Shown here in pieces: positions 7,207-12,920 of a DNA stretch of 13,122 nucleotides; the stretch's first letter is position 1; the number at the start of each line of letters is the position of its first letter. The DNA lies in assembly GCA_021617435.1 (NCBI GenBank), contig JAJWCP010000028.1, positions 1-13,122 on the forward strand, written 5' to 3'. This DNA comes from Pseudomonadota bacterium. Its GTDB lineage: Bacteria; Pseudomonadota; Alphaproteobacteria; RF32; CAG-239. Below the pieces are notes generated by a model, which was given only the letters and a program-made list of their open reading frames with translations, searched no databases and was not told where the DNA came from. Position numbers and translations under genes: made by a program.

Positions 7207-8079
7207 TTAATTAGCGTCTAAAATATTTTTAATTTCGTGGCGCATAAAGCGGAGTTTCATTTCAACCACCGCCGCTTGCACTCTTTCTTCGCCTTCCGGC
7301 ACTTTTCCTTCTTGGTAAGTCGCGGCAAAGCTGATATTGCCGTTTTTACGATATGCGGTGTAATCGCCGATAAGCCCGCCGCCTCTAACCTGATACTCGC
7401 TTTTAAGCCGTCCGTTATCATAATATTCTTTAACTTTACCCTCAACTTTACCGCCTGCGGTTTCCGCGTCAATTTTCATAGCCCCGTTCGGATAATAAGT
7501 TTGATAACGATTAATCTCCTCCGCATTATCGGCAAATATTTTAGACTGTACCGCGCCATTTTCATCATAAACTTCACGTGCGATTAAAACACCATTCTTA
7601 AATTCTGATTTTAAAACCGCAACTCTGTTCATATAGCGCAAAACCTCGCGGTTTTCAATTCCGTTGTGATAAGTTTCCTCTGCGTCCAAACTGCCGTCTT
7701 CATTGTATAATGCGCAGCTTCCGTCCAGTTTTTCACATGTATAATTGCAATCACCGGCCAACACGCCGTTTTCATAATAGGCTTTTGCGCTCCCATCCAC
7801 CAAATTATTATGATACATGACTTCAGCTTTAATTACTCCGTTTTTATAATAATCGGTCATCATTCCTTCACGCAAACCTTTTACATAAGTTATGGTTCGC
7901 TTTAACTCGCCGTCAGGATAATAAGTTTTAACCATACCGGTAACCGGTTTGCCGCTTTTGGTTTGGCAAACCATGCCTTTACTGCAATTTAAGTCTTTAT
8001 AATCATACTCTCCGTTATCGCAAGCCGATAATAAAGCCGCGCAAACAAGCAACGCAATCATATTATACCGCAACATCAT
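7207..8079 (-). CDS. Lipoprotein with YwqK/MORN-like repeats
   Basis: This 290-residue protein has a lipoprotein signal peptide: hydrophobic residues 7-19, then the lipobox LSAC with Cys20 as the acylated residue. Asp21 at position +2 would favour inner-membrane retention if the E. coli Lol rule holds here. The rest is built of degenerate repeats of about 20-25 residues, of the form G-x4-YY-x-NG-x-LK-x-E-x-Y. Examples are TYYPDGELKRTITYVKG, DYYKNGVIKAEVMYHNN, AYYENGVLAGD and EYYDNGRLKSEYQVRGG, which are MORN-variant repeats as in YwqK-family proteins. Five cysteines (32, 38, 111, 115, 122) could form disulfides in the periplasm. Databases often call such proteins YwqK antitoxins, but no toxin partner is next to it. 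A perfect AGGAGG lies six bases before the ATG at 8079. The function is unknown, likely protein binding at the envelope. Confidence 0.8.
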   Translation of the reverse strand: MMLRYNMIALLVCAALLSACDNGEYDYKDLNCSKGMVCQTKSGKPVTGMVKTYYPDGELKRTITYVKGLREGMMTDYYKNGVIKAEVMYHNNLVDGSAKAYYENGVLAGDCNYTCEKLDGSCALYNEDGSLDAEETYHNGIENREVLRYMNRVAVLKSEFKNGVLIAREVYDENGAVQSKIFADNAEEINRYQTYYPNGAMKIDAETAGGKVEGKVKEYYDNGRLKSEYQVRGGGLIGDYTAYRKNGNISFAATYQEGKVPEGEERVQAAVVEMKLRFMRHEIKNILDAN

Positions 8080-8131
8080 ATTGCTCCTCCTTTATACTGA
8101 ATATATAACGCCAACCTTAAATATTGCGTTA

Positions 8132-8160
8132 ATTATAATTATGCACAAAAACGCTTTACA
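8132..8160 (-). promoter_or_regulatory. Possible promoter of the repeat lipoprotein gene
   Basis: On the minus strand a consensus TATAAT (8137-8132) is preceded at 17 bases by a poor -35, TGTAAA (8160-8155). It lies back-to-back with the candidate promoter of the divergent nitroreductase-like gene. Confidence 0.3.
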
Positions 8161-8164
8161 CCTA

Positions 8165-8192
8165 TTGCAAAAACCGAAACCTGAGTTAAAAT
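8165..8192 (+). promoter_or_regulatory. Putative promoter of the nitroreductase-like gene
   Basis: TTGCAA (8165-8170), a 16-base spacer and TAAAAT (8187-8192) lie 35 bases before the ATG at 8228, which has AAAGGA as ribosome binding site. Confidence 0.4.
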
Positions 8193-8227
8193 CCGTATAA
8201 AAAACAAACATCATGAAAGGATAATTA

Positions 8228-8812
8228 ATGAAAAACACCATTTTTTGCTGTGCTCTTTTAAGCTTGCTTTTAATCTGCGGCGCCTCTCAGGCTCTTAACC
8301 TACCCCAACCTGATATATCATCACCGCTTTTACAAACCATAGATGCCCGTAAAACCACTCGCGCATACAGCAATAAACCGATTTCAGAGCAAACTTTGAG
8401 CAACATTTTATGGGCGGCGTTCGGCACCAACAGTCACAATACCCGCACTATTCCCACCGCCATGAATCGGCAAAATTTGAAAGTGTTTGTAATTTACAAT
8501 GGCAAAACCTGGCAATACAACGGCAAAGCAAATACTCTCAATCAACTTGAAATACCTGATTTAATGCCTCTTATCGCCAAGCAAGATTTTGTGAAAGATG
8601 CGCCGTTACAATTAATTTATGCCGGCGATAAAAAATTTGCCGATGCTCACTCCGGCTCCGCCTATGAAAACGTTTCATTATACGCCGCCGAACAAGGTTT
8701 GTCTTCAGTGGTCAGAGGCTCCATTGACCGCGAGGCTTTGCATCAAGCGCTTAATTTGGCTGATGATGAAATTGTAACTTTCAATCAGGTAATCGGTTAT
8801 CCGGCAGAATAA
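8228..8812 (+). CDS. Exported nitroreductase-family (SagB/ThcOx-like) protein
   Basis: Residues 1-22 look like a Sec signal peptide, with Lys2, a hydrophobic core at 5-18 and a signal peptidase I site after SQA22. The mature part resembles the FMN-dependent nitroreductase superfamily. ARKTTRAYSNKPISEQTLSN (40-59) carries the R-x-x-x-R FMN-phosphate motif, ILWAAFGTN follows (60-68), then TIPTAMNRQNLKVFVI (74-89), where P-T-A replaces the usual P-S-A, and finally AYENVSLYAAEQGLSSVVRG (145-164) and the GYP ending. At 194 residues it is close to the usual single-domain length. Members reduce nitro or quinone compounds or oxidise peptide azolines, but this substrate is unknown. Export to the periplasm is unusual, since most characterised relatives are cytoplasmic. 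It stands alone, divergent from the lipoprotein gene and 84 bases before slyX. Confidence 0.8.
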   Translation: MKNTIFCCALLSLLLICGASQALNLPQPDISSPLLQTIDARKTTRAYSNKPISEQTLSNILWAAFGTNSHNTRTIPTAMNRQNLKVFVIYNGKTWQYNGKANTLNQLEIPDLMPLIAKQDFVKDAPLQLIYAGDKKFADAHSGSAYENVSLYAAEQGLSSVVRGSIDREALHQALNLADDEIVTFNQVIGYPAE

Positions 8813-8896
8813 ATTTAAGTTTACATTTTGCTTTTGCGGTTGCAAGCCGTAAATAAGTATGTTAACTTGCTGATATAAACATACCGGAGAATAATA

Positions 8897-9097
8897 ATGA
8901 ACTCGGAAGAACGTCTTATTAACATTGAAATGGCCATCGCCAATCTGCAAAAAACGGTTGACGAATTAAATGAGGTTGTTATCAATCAAGGTCAGCTTAT
9001 TGACAAACTACACAAAGAAAACAAAGTATTAGCCGGTATGCTTGACGATGAAAACATTAAGCCTTTAAGCGAAGAAACGCCTCCCCCTCATTATTAA
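8897..9097 (+). CDS. slyX: SlyX family protein
   Basis: This small 66-residue protein fits the SlyX family in length and pattern. It starts with SEERLINIEMAIANLQKTVD, continues with an ELNEVVINQGQLIDKLHKEN heptad segment, and ends in the conserved PPPHY. Residues 4-50 form a predicted coiled coil, so it is probably an oligomeric cytoplasmic protein. The biochemical role of SlyX is not established; the name comes from its position next to slyD in E. coli. GGAGA (8886-8890) lies six bases before the ATG. Its stop codon is 13 bases before nagA, so the two are probably co-transcribed. Confidence 0.85.
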   Translation: MNSEERLINIEMAIANLQKTVDELNEVVINQGQLIDKLHKENKVLAGMLDDENIKPLSEETPPPHY

Positions 9098-9110
9098 ATG
9101 GAGAATTTGC

Positions 9111-10292
9111 ATGGTATCAGCTATATGTATTCATAACGCAACGGTTCTAAACGGCTATTCCATGATGAAAAACTGCGCCGTTTTAATCAAACAAAACAAA
9201 ATTATTGACGTGTTTAACGAGGCTCGTTTTGCGCAAAAAAATTTTAAGGCTGACACTGTTTTTATTGATGCCAAAGGCGCATACGTCGCTCCCGGCTTGA
9301 TAGATACCCACATCCACGGCATCGGCGGTTTCGGCACTGATGATTATAGCATAAACTCCATTTTACAAATGTCGGAAATTTTGCCGCAATACGGCGTGAC
9401 CTCATTTATACCAACTTTATACGCCGCAAAGCGCGATGAATTGCTCAAAGGTATTCGCGCCATTGTTGAAGCCATGGGGCAAGAAAAAGGCGCCCGCATT
9501 TTGGGCATACATCTTGAAGGACCGTTTTTATCGCCGGAGCGCTTAGGCGTGCAGACTCCGGATTCATTAAGTCCGGTTGACCTTAATTTAATGGAAGAAT
9601 TATGGAACGCCTCGGAAGGACATATTATTAATATGACCGTGGCTCCCGAACTTAAACACATGCGTGAACTGGCTCTTTACTGCCTTTCAAAAGGCATAAT
9701 TTTACAAGCAGGACACACCAACGCCACTTATGCGCAAATGGTTGAGGGCATGCAGGTGCGCATTTTGCACGTAACGCATTTGTTCAACGCCATGAGCCGT
9801 ATGCACCACCGCGACCCCGGAGTTGTCGGCGCAGTGTTTATTCACCCTGAGCTGTCATGCGAGGTTATCGCCGACGGAATTCACATTAACCCCGATATTA
9901 TCAAATTTTTGCTAACCTGCAAATCGCTTGATAAAATCGTGCTTGTCACCGATTCATTAAAACCAACCAAACAAAAGAAAAGACCTTTAATTGCCAACGG
10001 TGAAGAAGTATATTTAGACAAGTGCTTTTATCGTAAATCCGACAACGTTATTGCCGGCTCTGCTCTTACCATGATTGACAGCGTCCGCAATATTGTTTCA
10101 TACGGATTCACGGTTGAACAGGCTGTTCACATGGCAGCCACCAATCCGGCGCGAATTATGCGTCAGGAGCATCTCGGGCTGGTTGCTCCGGGATATGATG
10201 CCGATTTGGTCATCTTTAACAAAAACTTAAACATTTTATACACAACAATAAAAGGTAATCTCTATCATAAAGGAAAAGAATTATGCGTGTAA
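9111..10292 (+). CDS. nagA: N-acetylglucosamine-6-phosphate deacetylase
   Basis: NagA removes the acetyl group of GlcNAc-6-phosphate, giving GlcN-6-phosphate and acetate in the cytoplasm. The 393 residues match the amidohydrolase family. Motifs in order are DTHIHG (65-70), the HLEGPFLSPERLG block (134-146) with metal ligand Glu136, QAGHTNA (199-205) with His202, VTHLFNAMS (221-229) with His223, VIADGIH (252-258), and the catalytic aspartate D281 in LVTDSL. The usual downstream segment AGSALTMIDSVRN is at 315-327. His67/His69 are retained, so a second metal site is possible, as in some bacterial NagA enzymes. A ribosome binding site GGAGA (9100-9104) supports the ATG. The gene overlaps nagB by 10 bases. 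Confidence 0.97.
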   Translation: MVSAICIHNATVLNGYSMMKNCAVLIKQNKIIDVFNEARFAQKNFKADTVFIDAKGAYVAPGLIDTHIHGIGGFGTDDYSINSILQMSEILPQYGVTSFIPTLYAAKRDELLKGIRAIVEAMGQEKGARILGIHLEGPFLSPERLGVQTPDSLSPVDLNLMEELWNASEGHIINMTVAPELKHMRELALYCLSKGIILQAGHTNATYAQMVEGMQVRILHVTHLFNAMSRMHHRDPGVVGAVFIHPELSCEVIADGIHINPDIIKFLLTCKSLDKIVLVTDSLKPTKQKKRPLIANGEEVYLDKCFYRKSDNVIAGSALTMIDSVRNIVSYGFTVEQAVHMAATNPARIMRQEHLGLVAPGYDADLVIFNKNLNILYTTIKGNLYHKGKELCV

Positions 10293-11074
10293 TTATAAAG
10301 CCTGACTATGAAACCGTAGCCAAATGGGTAGCAAACTATATTGTCTATCGCATTAACAAATTTAAACCCACCAAAGACAAACCGTTTGTTTTGGGCTTGC
10401 CAACCGGCTCAACCCCGCTCGGAGTTTACAAAGAGCTGATTAACTTATATCAAAACCGCAAAGTTTCATTTGAAAACGTGGTAACTTTCAATATGGATGA
10501 ATATGTCGGCTTAAAACCGACTGACAAACAAAGTTATCGTTATTTTATGGATGAAAATTTTTTCAAACACATCAACATTAAGCCGCAGAACATTCACATG
10601 TTAAACGGCATGACCACTGATTTTGAAAAAGAGTGCAACAATTATGAACAAGCCATTCGCGATGCCGGCGGCATTCATCTGTTTTTGGGCGGGGTCGGTA
10701 ATGACGGACATATTGCCTTTAACGAACCGTTTTCATCATTAAGTTCACGTACTCGTATTAAAACTTTAACCGAAAGCACCATTAAAGCAAACTCGCGCTT
10801 TTTTGACGGCGATATTTCACGCGTGCCGACCACTGCATTATCGGTTGGCGTTGCCACCATTTTAGACGCTAAAGAAGTTATCATCATGGTAACCGGCGAA
10901 AGCAAAGCCGAAGCCTTAAAACACGGCATTGAAGACAGTATTAACCACATGTGGACAATTACCGCTCTGCAAATGCACCAACACGGAATCATCGCCTGCG
11001 ACAAACCGGCGACCAAAGAGCTCTCTCTCAAAACCGTGGAATACTTTTTAGATATTGAAAAAAATAACTTTTAA
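10283..11074 (+). CDS. nagB: Glucosamine-6-phosphate deaminase
   Basis: NagB converts GlcN-6-phosphate to fructose-6-phosphate and ammonium, the last step of amino-sugar catabolism. The 263 residues align with E. coli NagB without obvious shifts. The catalytic residues Asp72 (in FNMDEYVGL), Asp141, His143 (GNDGHIAFNEP) and Glu148 sit at the same numbers as in E. coli. The substrate phosphate loop LPTGSTPLGVY is at 39-49. The E. coli allosteric-site residues Ser151, Arg158, Lys160 and Tyr254 are also present at identical positions, which predicts activation by GlcNAc-6-phosphate, the substrate of the adjacent NagA. The ATG lies inside the last codons of nagA, with AAAGGAAAAGAA upstream as a ribosome binding site, and an intrinsic terminator follows. 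Confidence 0.98.
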   Translation: MRVIIKPDYETVAKWVANYIVYRINKFKPTKDKPFVLGLPTGSTPLGVYKELINLYQNRKVSFENVVTFNMDEYVGLKPTDKQSYRYFMDENFFKHINIKPQNIHMLNGMTTDFEKECNNYEQAIRDAGGIHLFLGGVGNDGHIAFNEPFSSLSSRTRIKTLTESTIKANSRFFDGDISRVPTTALSVGVATILDAKEVIIMVTGESKAEALKHGIEDSINHMWTITALQMHQHGIIACDKPATKELSLKTVEYFLDIEKNNF

Positions 11075-11080
11075 TCCTTA

Positions 11081-11108
11081 AAGCTCCGATAAAATCGGAG
11101 CTTTTTTA
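11081..11108 (+). terminator. Intrinsic terminator of slyX-nagA-nagB
   Basis: AAGCTCCGAT (11081-11090) and ATCGGAGCTT (11094-11103) form a perfect 10-bp stem with an AAA loop. Six T residues follow (11102-11107). It begins six bases after the nagB stop. Confidence 0.92.
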
Positions 11109-11161
11109 TTATACAACTTATACACACCCCGGACTCGTAAATATTGCAAAAAAAAAACGCG

Positions 11162-11205
11162 AGCTAAAATCTTCTCAGAATTAACTTTTTGAGAGGATTT
11201 TAGCT
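11162..11205 (+). promoter_or_regulatory. Inverted repeat spanning the ribosome binding site of the pilin-like gene
   Basis: Bases 11162-11177 pair with 11190-11205 over 16 positions, with only one G-U wobble (T11172 with G11195). Three further weak pairs narrow the loop to about six bases. The 3' arm holds the Shine-Dalgarno GAGAGG (11191-11196) and ends at the base before the ATG at 11206. As RNA it would hide the ribosome binding site. As DNA it could be an operator. A TTGCAA (11144-11149) and TAAAAT (11165-11170) pair with a 15-base spacer overlaps the left arm; if used, transcription would start inside the stem and the operator reading would be favoured. Confidence 0.6.
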
Positions 11206-11964
11206 ATGAAATCATATTTTAGCCGCTTTTTACATCACACTCTGTCATATTCGGGCTTGACCCGAATATCCAGGTCAAATAAATTTGCTTCTTTATTTGA
11301 CCTAGACACTCCGATTAAGTCGGAGTGTGACACTTTAGGAAAGAGCGCGAGCACCGGGCGTTCTATGGTGGAAATGCTCGGCGTTTTAGCAATCATTGGA
11401 GTACTTAGCGTCGGCGCTATTGCCGGATATAGCAAGGCGATGATGAAGTATAAACTCAATAAACAAGCGGAGCAATTGAATACCGTAATCAATACCATTG
11501 CCCGCAACATACATAGCTTTGATAACCTTCATGCCAGCGGCGGAAACACTCCTGATTTAACGCGATATTTCATTAAGATGGGCGAAATTCCAACTGAAAT
11601 GATACAAAACACCGAATTCCTAAAAGATGTATTCGGCATACAGTGGGCTTCATTTATCAACTCAACCGACACTCATATATTCTTAGAAGGCATTGCTCCG
11701 GTACTAAAAACAAAATCTGCCGATAACTTAGCCATTTGTCAAAACGTTATTCTAACAGCCAAAGAAAATGCCGACAATATTTGGGACTTCATCACCGCCA
11801 GCAAAGACGGCACCACCAACACAGGGAGGCTTTTCGGCAATGAAGAGTGTTTAGCCGGAAGAAGGTGCTTAAAAGATGTAACGCTTGATGATATTTACAC
11901 TATCTGCAACAAGCAAATCGGCACGCAAAACGCCACCTTTCAAATTAAGTGGAAAATACGCTGA
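11206..11964 (+). CDS. Type IV pilin-like protein with an insertion in its leader
   Basis: This 252-residue protein has a prepilin-type signature at an unusual depth: TGRSMVEMLGVLAIIGVLS, where a prepilin peptidase could cut after Gly51 and Glu56 would be the +5 glutamate. The +1 residue would be Arg52, rather than the usual Phe or Met. A hydrophobic helix (57-74) continues into KYKLNKQAEQLNTVINTIAR (81-100), the typical pilin N-terminal helix. The globular part has Cys178, 215, 221 and 234 and ends in a FQIKWKIR strand. Residues 13-42 are encoded by a palindromic element, so without it the leader would be about 21 residues. No alternative ATG, GTG or TTG occurs in frame between the element and Met54, so ATG 11206 is the plausible start. 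It is a paralogue of the left-edge protein. Role unknown: pilus subunit, pseudopilin or secreted protein. Confidence 0.8.
   Translation: MKSYFSRFLHHTLSYSGLTRISRSNKFASLFDLDTPIKSECDTLGKSASTGRSMVEMLGVLAIIGVLSVGAIAGYSKAMMKYKLNKQAEQLNTVINTIARNIHSFDNLHASGGNTPDLTRYFIKMGEIPTEMIQNTEFLKDVFGIQWASFINSTDTHIFLEGIAPVLKTKSADNLAICQNVILTAKENADNIWDFITASKDGTTNTGRLFGNEECLAGRRCLKDVTLDDIYTICNKQIGTQNATFQIKWKIR
11243..11332. repeat. In-frame palindromic repeat element (RPE-like) inside the pilin-like gene
   Basis: This is exactly 90 bases bounded by TGTCA (11243-11247) and TGACA (11328-11332). It contains three perfect hairpins in a row: 9 bp (11247-11255 with 11261-11269), 12 bp (11272-11283 with 11292-11303) and 9 bp (11306-11314 with 11320-11328). 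The core TCGGGCTTGACCCGA resembles the CGGGCTTGACCCG repeats scattered through many alphaproteobacterial genomes. Rickettsia palindromic elements (RPE) are the known precedent for in-frame insertion into proteins. It encodes residues 13-42 without stops. No second copy is present in this window. Confidence 0.75.
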
Positions 11965-11968
11965 TAGA

Positions 11969-12850
11969 TTAATTGACCGCCAATATCAACACCAAGACTG
12001 AAACTAAAAACAAAATTTTCCATCCTACCGCGGTTTGCTCGTCAGGCTTATTAAACTTAAACACTTTAAACTTGCGACCAAATAGCATAACCCAAAACAG
12101 CGAAGTATAAGCAAGCACCGCCACATAAGCCGGATTCTGCGCATAATAAAACGCCAATGATTTCACGCTCAAAAAGCCAATCATATAAATAAAAATCAGT
12201 CCCCTCAGCAAATTTTGCGGCAATATTAAATTTTTGAGAGAAAGTCTCTTTTTACAGTATATTGCCAAATGCACCACTGCAACCACCGCTGAAATTATAA
12301 AACTTTGCCACAACGCGCCCCAAAGCGGCGTACTTGTCATTTGATTCATAACCATTTTGCTAAGTACGGTAAACGCCGATGTCAGCAATAACAAAGGTAA
12401 AAGTTTATAAAGCGCCTTTCGTGTGAACGCAACCCGATGATAACGATTAAGCGCCAACACCGCGCCCGCGCATGACATAACAATCACCCCGCTCCGCCAC
12501 GGACTTTGCCAATATTGTTTAAGCAAGCTAACATCAATAAAGCACCACATCACAAAAACAATAATTACCGATAGCGGCATAATGGAGCTGACTGTTTCCG
12601 AACCATAATTTTTATTAATACCAAACACCGCATAATCAAGCGTGGCGGCAATTAAGCCCTGCGTTATTGCCATAACATAAAAGGCACGCGGAAATTCCAC
12701 CGGATTAAACATTAAAACCGGAAACAACAGCAACGCCACCAAAATGCCGCGATAAACCATAAAGGTGTTTGCGTCAAGCTTAATATTTTGTGCAGAAAGA
12801 TAATAAATTGCCGAAAGCACTGCCGACAGCAGCGCTAAAACCACCCACAT
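11969..12850 (-). CDS. DMT/EamA-like multi-spanning membrane transporter
   Basis: This 293-residue, very hydrophobic protein shows about ten membrane segments, near residues 1-19, 31-49, 56-75, 86-107, 119-135, 148-167, 180-199, 213-233, 238-258 and 276-292. Two halves of five helices each fit the drug/metabolite transporter (DMT, EamA) superfamily. The N-terminal MWVVLALLSAVLSAIYYLSA and the IMPLSVIIVFVMW helix are consistent with it. The substrate cannot be told; relatives export amino acids, nucleotides or other small metabolites. GAGG lies shortly before the ATG at 12850. Its stop codon is only four bases from that of the convergent pilin-like gene, with no terminator between. A terminator upstream isolates it from the serine-rich gene. 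Family placement rests on topology and size more than on firm motifs. Confidence 0.7.
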   Translation of the reverse strand: MWVVLALLSAVLSAIYYLSAQNIKLDANTFMVYRGILVALLLFPVLMFNPVEFPRAFYVMAITQGLIAATLDYAVFGINKNYGSETVSSIMPLSVIIVFVMWCFIDVSLLKQYWQSPWRSGVIVMSCAGAVLALNRYHRVAFTRKALYKLLPLLLLTSAFTVLSKMVMNQMTSTPLWGALWQSFIISAVVAVVHLAIYCKKRLSLKNLILPQNLLRGLIFIYMIGFLSVKSLAFYYAQNPAYVAVLAYTSLFWVMLFGRKFKVFKFNKPDEQTAVGWKILFLVSVLVLILAVN

Positions 12851-12870
12851 CAGATTACCTCATTTATTTA

Positions 12871-12910
12871 TAAAACAATCCCCGTTGTATAACACACAAA
12901 CGGGGATTGT
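12871..12910 (-). terminator. Intrinsic terminator of the serine-rich gene
   Basis: ACAATCCCCGTT (12875-12886) and AACGGGGATTGT (12899-12910) form a perfect 12-bp stem with a 12-base loop. On the minus strand it is followed by TTTTA. It lies 10 bases after the stop codon of the gene at the right edge and 20 bases before the transporter ATG. Confidence 0.8.
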
Positions 12911-12920
12911 CCAAGGTAAA

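Noticed and set aside
7237..7587. Plus-strand open frame of 116 codons
   Set aside because: It is entirely antisense to the repeat lipoprotein, which has a signal peptide, a strong ribosome binding site and repeat structure.
7207..8079. Antitoxin of a toxin-antitoxin pair
   Set aside because: The protein has a lipoprotein signal and repeats, and neither neighbour is a toxin: one side is lpxK and the other a nitroreductase-like gene.
9098..9112. ATG at 9098 as an alternative nagA start
   Set aside because: It is in a different reading frame; its GGAG serves as the ribosome binding site for the ATG at 9111.
11235..11510. Minus-strand open frame of 91 codons opposite the pilin-like gene
   Set aside because: It arises from the palindromic element, which is open in both directions, and from the antisense of the conserved pilin helix. 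No start signal supports it.
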